Source: Cladopsammia gracilis
Lineage: Eukaryota; Cnidaria; Anthozoa; Scleractinia; Dendrophylliidae
Direction of reading: 5' to 3'
NCBI GenBank assembly: GCA_022457155.1
Contig: JAJGOT010000195.1
Span: 1,342,992-1,406,991, forward strand
Length of the DNA stretch: 64,000 nucleotides
Under the pieces are notes generated by a model. It did not search any database. It was not told the origin of the DNA and was given only the letters and a program-made list of their open reading frames with translations. The translations under genes and the position numbers were made by a program. Below, piece by piece: positions 32,341 to 44,998 of this stretch. Every line of letters begins with the position of its first letter. Within the stretch, counting starts at the first letter, position 1.

Positions 32341-33775
32341 GGTCAATTTGCAACTGTGTTGTGATGTCATTCCTTATGTCCCTTACAGTGGCCCGAGAGT
32401 TCTCGGTGCCATTGTGAAAAGTTGCTTTGTTTCGAAAAACCCATATACCATAAAGTATGGTCTTAATGAAAAAGTGTGCTCGCATGTCATTCTCGTCGTC
32501 AGTAGAAGTCCATGGATTAGGTAAAAGAAAATAGTCTTAACATTGACTAAAAACCTAGTATTGAGTAGTGCCGATAGGGTGGGAGTGAAAACACCCCACA
32601 CCCTTCCACAGGTTCAAATTTTAATCTAGCTCGGAAAGGCGTGGTAACCAGTTATCTGGTTCCACATTTGCAGTACCATTGCTAAACCAGACACCCAAGA
32701 TTCGCATTCTTGACACCCACGTCAGGCCATAAGGAGTGTCCGGACCAAGCTCCAATCTCCTAACTTCATGGCTTAAGTACTCTTTGCCACATTTAATTTA
32801 GTCCCTGTACCTGTCTGGTATTTGTGAAGTAAGGTAAACAATTTGTCTAGAGAAAAAATATCGTTTATAAAACATGTGGAGTCATCCGCATTCATTGGTG
32901 AATTTTAAAACGCTTTCCTCAGGCTTCTGGAAGGAGAAAACCTTCAATAGTATCATCCTTTCTTATACTGGTAGCCAAAACGTCTGCGCATAAAACGTAC
33001 AAAAGTGGAGACCGGGGATCTCCCTGCCTCACCCCCCACTCGAGTGGAATTTCTTTAGTCAAAAAACCATTAACTATAATTTTCATATTTGCTTGACAGT
33101 ATAATGTAGAAATCGACGCTGGAAATTAGGGCAAAATCCAAAACGACTTAAAACATTGGTAAAAAGTTTACCAATGTTTTTCTACCCTGTCAAAGGCTTT
33201 CTCTTCTTCAATATTCAGCAAGATACTTGGTAATATTTATATAATCTAGAGTGTCACACAAGAGAAATAAATTCTCAAAAATCGTCCTACCTGGGACGGA
33301 ACAAGTTTGATCTTCTTGAAATAATCGAGGGTAACACTTTTGAAAGTCTGTTAGAGCTTTTGAACAAATTTTGTAATCAACATTGAGTAGCGAAATGGCC
33401 GGGCCACCAATTTTTGAGGTTTTTCTTATCATCTTTCTTGTAAAGTAATCTAGTCACGCTTCCTTCCATTGAATCACTGAGAGAATTATTTTCCAAACTA
33501 AATTTATAATTTCGAACAGAATAGGGCCTAAAAGATCCCAGAATTTAGCGTAAAATTCTTGAGGTAATCCGTCTGAACCGGGGGTTTTCCCTGAAGAAAG
33601 TCCACGCATTGCGTGGGTATTATTTCAGCCAAAGATAAAAATCCTTCGCAGGATAAAATTTCGCTCTCACTTAATCTGTTTTCAAGTTTGTTCAAAAATT
33701 CGGTTTGGAATGTTAAATTAACAGGTTCTTGCAAGTACAAATTACGGTAAAAATCGAAATGAGCTGGAGAAAAGG
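32341..33775 (-). pseudogene. LINE fragment (RT to C-terminus), Tx1/L1-like
   Basis: Minus strand, many frame breaks. In order from about 33,740: a PGSDG-type lead (here PPVQTDYL), then SLLNVDYKICSKAL, GVRQGDPRSPLLYVLCAD near 33,030, and a DDS-type catalytic box near 32,885. A C-terminal IKTILYGIWVFRNKATFHNG is at about 32,430-32,490. No endonuclease and no clear 3' tail are attached, so it is a truncated and internally decayed copy. It is more diverged than the LINEs at 40-50 kb and belongs to a different family. Confidence 0.72.
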
Positions 33776-33776
33776 A

Positions 33777-35248
33777 ACAAGCTTAACTAAGGTGAAACTT
33801 AACTAAGGTGAAAGGATTAAGATTGACGACCGGGCTATTTTTCAATTTTAGCAATTCTCGACATTCTCAACACAGTACAAAGTTCACAAAAACAACTTTT
33901 CTCTGTCTAGAATAACTAGTACGACTACTTTCCGAATAAAATACAGTTTTTGTTTGTCAAAAATTGCCCGAGAAACTGATTTGGAAATCAAAATTGCAAA
34001 AATACACAAACATATTTGCATAAGGCGACGCGAGTGAAGCCTGACAGAAAATCAAAGTCTTGTTTTGTTTACATAAAATCGCTTTTCAAACTATCTAATG
34101 AATGAACAAACACATAAAAATGGACAACACAATCTTCTTTCGAAAAATGTTATTCAAATCTCCATTAGTTTATGTTTAAAAACACGTGTACCATTAATAG
34201 CGCATCAAGGCAGAGCTGTTCTCGATGAAATTCAAGATAACAAACACGACTTAATTTGAGCACGTTTCATAAACATGTCTCCAAAGTTTAAGAGAACACA
34301 AAGGAAAAGTCAATCAAAAATTGATATCAACATCAATTCCCATCGAAAAATGTGATTTATTTTACCTTTAAGTCACTGGACCGCTTGGAAATTCGTTAAA
34401 ACTCCGCTTCTTCGGTTCTGAAATCTGAAATCCGTAATAAAAACAAGACATCTTCCCGCATTGCTCCTGCATTGATAAAAACGTATGAGGGTTCCTCGAA
34501 GCAAGATTTTATCCCTGAAAGTTCTTCTTTTTCCACTGAAGCGGCTTCTGAGTATCCCTTAATTAATTATCCCTGTCTTGAGTAGCAAACCACGAAAAAA
34601 TGCAGGGAAATAACGACTTTACTGCTCCGCTAAACACTGCGAAAGATCCAACTTTTAAAGTGTTTACCGAGCTGACGAATGTGTAGCCAACATATAATCT
34701 AAAAAATTGCACAATATAGAACAGTAAACTAATGATATTAAGCTTTTAAACTAAGGCGAAAAGGTCGGAAGCACAATAATTAAACTCAAAAGAGTTTAGT
34801 TGTAAACAAATGCTTCGACGAGCTACTAGCTTCAATTTAAAACGAAATCAGGTTTAAAAATAAACACTTAGCTCTATATTCCTCCAAAAACGCTTGATTT
34901 GCAGAGTTACGCAGCCTCAAATGCGGTCTTGACCACTGTTTGAAAAATGTGAAACCTGTCTTGAGTAGCAAACCGCGAAAAAATGCAGGGAAATACTTTA
35001 AAACGGTTTTCTCCGCTAAACACAGCTCCAACTGACGTGTTTACCGAGCTCACGTCACATTGGCCATGTAGCCTCGCGAAAAACACAGCCTCGCTTTGGT
35101 TTCAAAATTGCCCAACACGGGCGCGTTCGGGCGCCACACACACGCGCCCGCGAAACATTCCGCTAGCCATGACCATGAAAAATGCGGGCATCGATTCTAT
35201 GAGTATGGAGCTGCGCAGCCGGGCTTCGGCCCGGCGAGAGCTCCGCTA
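33777..35248 (+). repeat. Hairpin-ended dispersed repeat, copy 3
   Basis: Begins CAAGCTTAACTAAGGTGAAA (its ATATATAGATAGG start is missing) and ends at a GCCGGGCTTCGGCCCGGC hairpin (35,218-35,235) followed by GAGAGCTCCGCTA. It includes several copies of a CTTGAGTAGCAAACCRCGAA segment. Confidence 0.65.
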
Positions 35249-35272
35249 TTAATAGGTCTAAAATTATGTTTT

Positions 35273-37097
35273 AAGGTGGCTCGAAGTAGTTTTTTTTTTT
35301 TTTACCACACTTCCATTTTTGAATGCGCTTATACATTATCTTACTTTAGCTCAATGAATCTGAATTTCATACCAGATGCTAGACTTGGATGATACTTTTG
35401 GAAGATGCTCTTTTTATGCTAATCAGCGTTTCCATAGAAACGGTAAACAAACATGGCGAAAAACAGTTTTTCCTAAATATCTTTCGATTTTGGGGCTACC
35501 CGCGACAAGCGAATAAATGCGCTATAATCTACACATCGTTGCACACAAAATGGGAAAATTTCAAACAAATTAAACTGTTCGATTTTGAATAAATCGCTAA
35601 AACATTTTTTAACATGTGTTTTTATGTTTGAACTATAAGCGGTCAAAACATTCCACAGGCCTCACAAATTATCATTAAATTGCCACAGAAAGTTTCCTTA
35701 GACTTAAAATATTACTCCCTGCAAATATCTCTGACTAACTCCTCGGCAATAAAGAGATCGAGCTTTTCATTCAAATGCAGTTTTGCTTGACGTTTTCACT
35801 ATTTTAAAGTTTCAAGTACATTTGCATATAATTTAAAAACGAACAAATGAAAATGTTTGACATCTTCCCAGTATGATTTTTAATATATAGGCAATAATAT
35901 TTCCGAGCTTCAGTCCAATTGATTCAGAGGAACATCCCCAAAAGAACCGTTGAAGTTCGAGTATGAAAGCAGCGACCTCGGGATAAAAATCCAGTACAAC
36001 GAGCGTGACATTGCATGTTTATTTCACACGTGCTCGCTCGGTGACAAATTCCTCTATGCACGCTTGCTCTGATTTGAGTGTTTCCATATTTTAATTAGGA
36101 CCTGGTCGCATGCACTACGGTCAAAAACAAAAATAAGCCCGTACAAAATGACATAAAAACAAAAACATCCACAAAAAGAGTGTCCCACCGGAGCGGTTTC
36201 TTTTGTTTTCCTTGATTTTTGCACGGGCTAATTTTTGTTTTTGACCGTAGTGCGACCAGGCCCTAATTTATATACAATATGGAAACATTCAAATCAGAGC
36301 AAGCGTACGTGCACAGAGGAATTTGTCACCGAGCGAGCACGTGTGAAATAAACATGCGATGTCACGCTCGTTGTACTGGATTTTCAACCCGAGGTCGCTG
36401 CTTTCGTACTCAAACTTCAACGGTTCTTTTGGGGATGTTCCTCTGAATCAATTGGACTGAGGCTCGGAAATATTATTGCCTATATATTAAAAAAACATAC
36501 TGGGAAGATGTCAAACATTTTCATTTGTTCGTTTTTAAATTATATGCAAATGCGCTTGAAAATTTAAAAGAGTGAGAACGTCGAGCAAAACTGCATTTGA
36601 ATGAAAAGCTCGATTTCTTTATTGCCGAGGAGTTAGTCAGAGCTATTTACAGGGAGTAATATCTTAAGTCTAAGGAATCTTTCTGTGGCAATTTAATGAT
36701 AATTTGTGGGACCTATGGAATGTTTTCACCGCTTATATTTCAAACATGAAAAACACATGTTAAAAAATGTTTTAGCGATTTATTCAAAATCGAACAGTTT
36801 AATTTGTTTGAAATTTTCCCATTTTGTGTGCAACGATGTGTAGATTATAGCGCATATATTCGCTTGTCGCGGGTAGCCCCAAAATCGAAAGATATTTAGG
36901 AAAAACTGTTTTTCGCCATGTTTGTTTACCGTTTCTATGGAAACGCTGATTAGCATAAAAGGAGCATCATCCAAAACTATCATCCAAACCTAGAATCTGG
37001 TATGAAATTCAGATTCATTGAGCTGAAGTAAGATTATGTATAAGCGCATTCAAAAATGGAAGTGTGGCCAAAAAAAAAACTACTTGGAGCCACCTTA
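35273..37097. mobile_element. 1.8-kb foldback element with about 825-bp arms
   Basis: Starts AAGGTGGCTCGAAGTAGTTT and ends with the inverse. The arms (35,273-36,097 and 36,264-37,097) are inverted copies with scattered differences, and both encode the same short shadow frame (VNKHGEKQFFLNIFRF) with no known domain. A separate small element sits at the centre. Confidence 0.82.
36098..36263. mobile_element. MITE at the centre of the foldback element
   Basis: 166 bp with ends GGACCTGGTCGCA and inverted GGGCCTGGTCGCAC, then CACTACGGTCAAAAACAAAAA in both arms. Its position exactly between the arms of the larger palindrome is notable. Confidence 0.72.
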
Positions 37098-37387
37098 CTG
37101 CGCCTTTCAATAACATGTGGAATTTGAAATTCAAATCTCCACCAACAGTTGCGTTATTCCCTGCCGTCAATCATAATTAATACGAAAGCCAACGGACCAT
37201 GTATAAAAGAAACAAACAAAGTGGATCGAAATCTACCAATCATAATGCACGGACGTGACCTTTTGACCTCATTGAAGTGAAGATCTGTTTCCTGAGAGGT
37301 AAGCTAAGATGATTGACGGCAGTGTAAAACGCAACTGTTTGTGGAGATTTGAATTTCAAATTCCGCATGTTATTGAAAGGCGCAGTA
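37098..37387. mobile_element. Palindromic MITE abutting the foldback element
   Basis: Ends ACTGCGCCTTTCAATAACAT and the inverse. The arms share GGAATTTGAAATTCAAATCT with the outer MITE at 28,665. It begins where the foldback element stops, so one inserted at the edge of the other. Confidence 0.75.
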
Positions 37388-37824
37388 ATATGTATATTTA
37401 ATACCACTGCAATGTTCTGTCGCCCTATTTCCCGGACGCCTTCATTCCCTGGACACTATTTTTTCTTGTCGGTTAATCTTCGGAAAGCTACAGATAAAAT
37501 CCGAACCATACTATCTGATGATTTTATGGTTAACCTACTTTATTTTGGTTGTGTTTTTACTAGGACAATTTTGACGCTTCTTTAGAGCATTTCGTCCGAT
37601 CCTCCTTGTCTGTAGATACACTCAGAAACGCGTCCTCTGAAAAAACGACATCTCCTTCGCAGGAATAAAGCCAGAATCACGACAAGAGAAGTCATCATAA
37701 GCCCTTCGTCTCCTGCAATTTTTTGAATTTGCGGGCATTTGTGGCGATAAGTTAGAAGGATTTCACTGGTAAAAGTCGGTCTGTAAACAAATACTTAGAA
37801 ATAACGCTGTGGCTATATGCCCGG

Positions 37825-38449
37825 CAGCCGGGCACGGTTTTACCCAGGCTAAATGCCCGGCAGTCTACAAATGTTATAGAATTTCTACGAAATGCCTTGT
37901 CTCAACCTCCTGAAAGTATTCTATCTTCGTTTAAAATTGCCAAGCGATTAATAGAAAAACGAGAGTGGCTTCGCTGCTGACTGTAGTTCTGCTTGCTTGA
38001 GAACAAATTCATAACTGTGATCTAAGCTGATCTAAAGGCGAATTTTCTCTCTTATTAAAGTCTTACTGGGAAAGCTTTATGCTTTTTAAATACTTTTTTA
38101 TCGATGAGTGGTACTAGTATTAAGCCTGTCTATATTTTAAGAGAATACAGCCGCCTCTCATCGAGAGGCGGCTGTATTCGCAGGCTACCGGGCATTTCGC
38201 CTGGGTGAAACCGTGCCCGTGAGTCACACAGGCGATTTTTTCTAAGTGTCAAAGGCACGGCGATTTCACTCTATGCCCGCGAGCAAGCACAACTTGTCAG
38301 CAGCGAACCCACTCTCGTTTTCCTAATCGCTTGGCAATTCTAAACGAAGATAGAATACTTTCAGGAGGTTGGGACAAGGAATTTCGTAGAAATTCTATAA
38401 CATTTTCAGACTGCTGGGCATTTAGCCTGGGTAAAACCGTGCCCGGCTG
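37825..38449. mobile_element. 625-bp inverted-repeat element
   Basis: Ends CAGCCGGGCACGGTTTTACC and the inverse, with arms of about 200 bp and a short central palindrome (CCGCCTCTCATCGAGAGGCGG near 38,150-38,172). The motif AAATGCCCGGCAG is repeated near the ends. No ORF. Confidence 0.75.
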
Positions 38450-39892
38450 TGGCACAGTGTAGAAATAAATGTTCAGCTAGTAAATTGGCCAAGTAAAAAT
38501 ACACTCTTTACCCACTTTTTGGCTGATCTTGTGGGGTTAAGGCGGTCTTGTCGAGGAAGTTGAATTAGTTTTGTTTCCTTCAAAATGTGCATTTCAACGC
38601 GCCATGAATTTTATGCTTTCCGATTATGCTGGCGGCTCTCGCAAAATAATTAACAGAGGTTATTAAATTAATCCCGATAACTCGAACCTCCAGGAGAGAG
38701 GTAAATTTGGTTCGACATATCGAAGGCTCGAGTTAACACGAGGGTAATTTACAAGCAATCTTTAACCAAGGGAAAAAAGTTTGGTTCGTGTTTAGCGAGA
38801 GGTTTGCTGTAATCCTAACGCATTTTTGCGAGGTATGCATATATTCGAACATTGACGATAGCCACAATTTTAACAGCAAATTTATAAGAAAAACTGAAAT
38901 ATCTTGTTAAAAATGGCAAAGTTTGCGTCTTTTAAGTAGCAGTCCTCGGAGCTTTGATTTCAGCATTTCTAAGAGCGCGAACGCGAAAACGTTTAACTGA
39001 CTATTTATTTACTGTCAGTCGTCAACAAATATCCGAAACCGGACTGAAAAATTCACATTCCCCTGCTGCAAGCACTAATGTATGTCGCCCTATCATCCGA
39101 ACGCTTTTCCATTTATCAAAATATCTTACCTCATATCACGCGTGAAAGGAGCTTAAAATTTAACACCACGTAGCTTTTTCCTTCTTTAAGTACGTACCAG
39201 ATTTTTTTATAGTTTCTCCCACTGTTGACCCACTGTTCAAGTTCGTTGGCCAATTTCCGGACAGGTCGTCCGAATTCCCCGGCCGACGATACGCAGACGT
39301 GACCTAGCTAGCTTCGCTTTTTGAAAATATTTCTCGCTATAATGATAAGATATCTCACATGAAAAATGAACGGAGATGTTCCTGCCATCCTTTTTCCAAT
39401 ACTTAAAATTTTTTTCACTTAGTGTTTACACGAAGAAAATAAAGTGGCGCGCAATCTATGGAATTAGATAGATCTAGATACTATACACGACTGTAACTTA
39501 AATTACCGACTCAGTGATTACTTGAGCCTTGTCATGTATTGTGTTAGATTTGAATACAGTGTTGTAAAGCTTACCTGGAGTAGCCACACGTAGGCTTATG
39601 AACGTCAGACCCGCGGCCTTTGGCACATCATATAATTTTCATACTAGTTCTCGGTGAGTTCAGAGCTATTTTCGCCGTTTCCACTCATGCTATAGTCGCA
39701 AACAGACTTTTCATACAGCTGATCGAACGGAGTGATCCATCACATTTTCGAAGACGCTCTTTCTAGCTCAAAGAATTATAATCTTATAACCCTTAACAAA
39801 CCGCCACAGGAAGCAGTTTGAACCGGTTTGAATGAGTGAGCGTTTTTCGGAAACATACCATGGTCAGGTGATTGATGAAATGTACAAATGTA
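38450..39892. other. Unassigned intronic sequence
   Basis: AT-rich. Near 38,670-38,815 there is a fragment with ACTCGAACC and CGAGTTAACACGAG that resembles the end of a pogo-like element, too short to define. Confidence 0.4.
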
Positions 39893-40394
39893 CAAGGAAA
39901 CCTACTCAAAATCAATAATTTCGAATTCGAAATCATGAGACAATTTTCCGATCCAGAAGGTCGATTTATTATAGTAGCAAGAAAATAGAAAATAAGATTA
40001 TAACTTTAGTAAACGTCTATGCACCGAACGATGATAATCCCGTCTTTTTCAAAAATGTTCTCAGTCACCTTCTCTCTTTCGACTGTGAGGAGATAGTTTT
40101 GGGAGGTGATTTCAAGTTAGTACTCGATGTTCAAAAGGATAAAAAAAGGAGGAAACCCAGTGACACATAACAACTCACTGAATGAAGTCCAGAACAGAGC
40201 GAATTCGTTAGACCTGATAGACATATGGCGTGTTTTTAACCCAGATGCTAAACGACTCACTTGGAGAAGGAAACCTGAAATACACTGTCGCTTAGACTCT
40301 TTCTTGACCAGCGCCAGTCTAAGTCCAGCTGTCACGAAAGCAGATATTCTAACGGGGTACAAGACTGATCACTCTCTCGTAACACTTATTATAT
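39893..40394 (+). pseudogene. LINE 2, endonuclease part (5'-truncated)
   Basis: Plus-strand remains of an APE-type endonuclease domain of an L1-like LINE: ITLVNVYAPNDDN, then VLGGDFKLVLDVQKDK, and finally KTDHSLVTLI. These are the usual endonuclease boxes; the catalytic Asn of GDFN is Lys. There are several frame breaks. The 5' end of the LINE, including ORF1, is absent. The sequence runs into an inserted element at 40,395 and continues at 41,712. Confidence 0.8.
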
Positions 40395-41711
40395 CTCTTA
40401 GTTAGTACGCACGCTGTGATTGGTCAATTTAGCGGGCCGTATTTTTCAGTACGGCCCGCTAAATTTCAGATTCTCAGCATCGGGCCTAACACACGCTTAC
40501 AAAAGTTGTTTTCTACATTAAAAATTATCCAGAGGAAACGTTTGGAGCTAAGTGGGTTAACATGCCAGGTTATAAAAACTCTCCGATGAAATTAAAATAT
40601 AACTTTAGCAAAAAACTGATTAGCTGCGAATCAAAAAGCATTGACAATTTTCTCGAGTAAGCTTTTTTGTTTTGGTATTTAGCTTTTAGGCTGTAAGTTG
40701 TAAAAACTCGAGTAACACGGAAAATTCGTTTAACTCTTACTATTTAATTAAGCATTAACAAAACAGTCTTTCTTCGTAAGAAAACGTCTCTATGAAAAAC
40801 ATAAAGCTGCAAAACAACTTGAAACGACTTCCATCGGCAAACTGTATCATGTAAGCTTAAATTATAAAACTTAGTTTGATCAAGTTTTTGTCTGGTTATA
40901 AACTTAATTTCAGAGTTATCGTTTGTGGCAGTGGCTCTAATAAGAACAGACTTATAGCTACAAAATTACGCTAAAAGTGTACCTTGATTCCTCAGCGAAA
41001 TTTTTGTCTTTGTAGTGGAGTCCATGAAAACAATTTTGCGTATTCGCAAATACGCTCTTGCTGCAGCTCACGTTGAAAATTTGTCAGGTGCGATTGAAAT
41101 TCAAACTCGTCCATGCACAAAGTTCGGCATGAAGCCACTAAAGCACACAAAAAGCCAAAAACAACTTGCAGTATTTGATGACGAGATATTTTCAGTGTCC
41201 TTTTAGAAGTTTGAGAGTTTCTTCGTTCACCGCTGTAGACCGAAGTGCTGCCACATTTTCCCGTTTGACAAACACGTTTGTTTTGGCGATTTTATCGCGG
41301 CGTCTTCGTTCTTCTTTTCCTCACTTGTCTTCGCCAATAACTAAGAATCCTTTTCAAAGAAAACTACCTTATGTCAGGTTTCCGTCGTCCTACCGAACAC
41401 ATGGAAGATTAAATTAATTCGTTTATAGAGTTTTCATCCAAGAGCCGCGCAAGTTCACGCCGAATCGAGGACCGATCACACTATTTTTGAAAGCCAATAA
41501 AATTTGCTCTTTGCTTTCTTGTGTGACGTACGTCAGTCAAATAAAGCCGTCCATCTTTTGACTTGAAAGATTTTCCTTTATCTCCGATTTAGAGATATAA
41601 TAAATATCTTACTAACCTCGTTTTCTCGGTCCGTACTGTAAATTACGGCCCTTGTTTTTCCAACAAGGGCCGTAATTTACAGTACGGCCCTCGAACTCGG
41701 TTAGTAAGAGG
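40395..41711 (+). mobile_element. 1.3-kb element inserted in LINE 2
   Basis: Flanked on both sides by TATAT (40,390-40,394 and 41,712-41,716). Ends CTCTTAGTTAGTACG and, inverted, CCTCTTACTAACCGAG form short imperfect TIRs. Each end contains a strong hairpin (GCGGGCCGTA..TACGGCCCGC near 40,432-40,466; a longer one about 41,603-41,717). Between them are short open pieces bordered by splice-like GTAAGC/TTTCAG, such as KRLYEKHKAAKQLETT near 40,783-40,852. I do not recognise the protein. Confidence 0.7.
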
Positions 41712-44700
41712 TATATATCGCAAATAGTAACAATCCCAGGGGTCCAGGGTTCTGGAAACTTAATACTTCGTTTTTGTTAGATAGTGAATACTTAAATTTA
41801 ATTAAGAAAACAATTGCCGAAGTTTCAATTGAGTGCAAGAACAATAACGAGGTCGACCCTGTGCTCCTTTGGGACACCATAAAGATGCCTATCCGCTCAA
41901 GCTCGCTAAAATACGCAAAAGAAAAGAGATTTAAAATGAAGTCAGAGGAGACAAACTTAGAGTGTGACATATTATCACTCCAGAAGAAACTAGAAGAAAA
42001 TAATCTATCTGCAACAGATAAAACTGACATACTTAATGTATTAGAAGTCAAAACACTCCAATTAGAGAAACTTTCTCAGTACCAAACTCGAGGAACTGAA
42101 TTATAAGATCTAAGGCCCGCTGGCATAATGCAGGAGAGAAAAATACTAAATACTTTCTAAATTTGGAAAAACGTCACTTCAAAACAAAAACTATTAAACA
42201 ACTTCAACTTGATGATGACAGTGTCATTAACACGGACGAAAAGATCTTAAAAGAAGCGAAATCTTTTGATCAAAAACTCTATTCTTCTTATAAAGCTTGT
42301 AAACCTCAAAATATTCCTGAATACGATGATATCTTCTTCCCTAAAGTAACCATCGAGACACTTGACGAGCAGGCGCGAAGCGAATGCGAAGGACTATTGA
42401 CTAACACAGAATGTTTAGAAAGTTTAAAAACAATGGCACCAAATAAAAGCCCTGGAAGCAACGGTCTTCCGGCTGAATTTTACAAGGTATTCTGGGAAGA
42501 TATTAAACAATTCTTACTAAATGTTTTAAATTGTGCATACGCAAAGGGCTGTCTGTCAATCACACAGAGGAGGGGACTGATCACCCTCGTGCCCAAAAAA
42601 TAGAAACCTGCCAATCTCTTAAAAAAACTGGAGGCCAATTACTCTTCTCAACTGCGACTATAAAATTGCAGCCAAATCCATTGCTAATCATATAAAAAAA
42701 AATTCTGCCAAAGATAATTAATAACGACCAAACCGGTTTTTTTAAAAAATAGATCAGATAGAAAACATCAGGCTTATAGACAGCATTATCAATTACACAA
42801 ATAAGGAACAAATCCCTGGTCTCTTGTTATTCATTGACTTCGAAAAAGCCTTCGACACCACAGAATGGTCTTTTATTGAAAAAACATTAAACATTTTAAT
42901 TTTGGAACGTCTTTGGTGGCATGCATTAAACTTTTCTATACAAATATTAGCAGTTGTATTCAAAACAATGGATGGTCTTCCGATTTCTTTACTTTAAGCC
43001 GTGGCGTGAGACAAGGGTGCCCGCTTTCCCCTTATCTCTTTATTTTATGCGCTGAAGTCCTGGGTAATGCAGTCAGGAAAGATGAGGAAATCCGCGGTAT
43101 TAAAGTATCAGGCACTGAATGCAAACTCTCACAATATGCAGACGATACGACAATGATTTTAGATGGCTCGGAACTCTCCTTCTCCAAAAGCCTATATCTA
43201 CTCGATATATTTGCAAAGATATCTGGCTTGAAAGTTAAGTACGACAAAACCGAAGCCCTCTGGATAGGCTCATACAAAAATTCGAATACTATTATCATTT
43301 CAAACAAACCGATAACTTGGGCGGAAAAGAAAGTTTACGCCCTGTGAGTCTGGTTTTCGACATCAGATATAAACGATAGTAAAGTTAATTTTTCTGAGAA
43401 AATTGAAAAAATCAAAAACATTCTAAGTAGCTGGTCAGCAAGAAGACTGTCTCTCCTGGATAAAATTGCAATCCTAAAATCCCTCGCTGTTTCGCAAATT
43501 GTTTATGTCTTGTCTTCACTTCCAACGCCCCGAGATGATATTAAGGAAATCAACTTTCTGTTATACGACTTTCTTTGGGATGGCAAAAGTGACAAAATCA
43601 AAAGAACAGAAATGATTAACGACTATAATAAAGGAGGGCTAAAAATGATAGACATTCAGAGCTTTAATCGATCCTTGAAAATGAAATGGGTAAAAGGCTA
43701 TCTCGATGATGATAATCAGACGAAATGGAAGTCTTTTTTTAATTACTACCTCGAAAGGTACGGGGGCAAAGTGGTGTTTTCAAGTAATCTAAAACGGCAA
43801 GATGTTCCACTGCTCAATCTGACAGACCCATTCTTGATTGACATTGTAGAATATTGGAGCACTTTAAATTACAGGGACGAGAACCTAGATTTCATCTCCA
43901 CTAAGATCTGGCATAACTCCTTAATAAGAATCGAGAATAGACCGTTCTTCTATAAATCATGGTTTAATGCAGGAGTAAAGGAAATCAAGGACTTACTCAA
44001 TGCAGAGCAGAATTTCATAACCTACAATACTTTTACCGCTAAGTACAATATTAAGACTAACTACCTAGAGTTTTACAAGGTAGTGTCAGCATTGAAACAA
44101 TTCAGAAAAAAGTGTTCTCCAAACCTAAACAACCCTACTCTAATAAAAGATACTGCTGAAAATCTACTATCATCATCGGATGTTTGCAAGACTTTCTACA
44201 AATGTATGATTGGAAAAAAAGCCTCTACCCCAGTAAAATGCCAAGGAAAATGGCTTTCTGAAGACAATATAATTGGAAATGTGGAGGTGAATTGGGAAAA
44301 CACCTATCGTTTGCCCTTTTTACGTACAACAGAAACAAAACTAAGAGTTTTTTAGTTTAAATTTTTACACAGACGTATAGCTACAAACGACTTTCTTCGT
44401 AAAATAGGCCTAAAAGAAGTAGACTCTTGTTCTTTTTGTGGAGAGTGCACTGAAACTCTTATCCATTTTTTTTGGAACTGCACATATACCCAGACTTTCT
44501 GGAAAAGCGCTTTCAATTGGATTTCCCAAAATCTTACTCTGACGAAAGAAATTTTCTTCTCTCCTGCCCTTTGCCTTGGCTTTATTGATAGTATATCAAA
44601 CTCACTGCTTCATTACTTTCTTCTCATTGCTAGACACTATATATGCACTTGGAGACTAAGAAACACCCTCCCTAAGCTACAGGTATACATACAATCTACT

Positions 44701-44745
44701 ATGAACTTCATGAAAATTGAAAAACAAATAGCTCTTGACAACAAT
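41712..44745 (+). pseudogene. LINE 2, RT to C-terminus
   Basis: Continuation of the interrupted LINE. It starts with NPRGPGFWKLNTSFL, a coiled linker, then KSPGSNGLPAEFYKVFW (RT entry), QRRGLITLVPKK, the FEKAFDTTEW box, GVRQGCPLSPYLFILCAEVL, and the catalytic YADDTTMILDGS. The thumb region and a C-terminal zinc-like CSFCGECTETLIHFFWNC follow. Several stops and frameshifts are present (near 42,603, 42,880, 43,345, 44,355). The last residues (IEKQIALDNN) meet the inserted LINE 3; the C-terminus resumes at 49,956. Confidence 0.84.
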
Positions 44746-44998
44746 TTTTTTTTTTTATTATTATTATTATTATTTTTTTTATTTATTTATTTTTTTTATC
44801 CTTACATAAGTCATACTACATTACGTTTTTTAACACATAAAATAAAAAAAGAGGAAATACTACTAACAACGAATAAAGTAATAAAAAATAATAATAAAAA
44901 AATAAAATAATAGAGCGGTCGAAACACAAAGCCATTAGATAAAAATATACAATAATTACTTACAAGACATATATATTATAAGGCAGAAGTTAAACATT

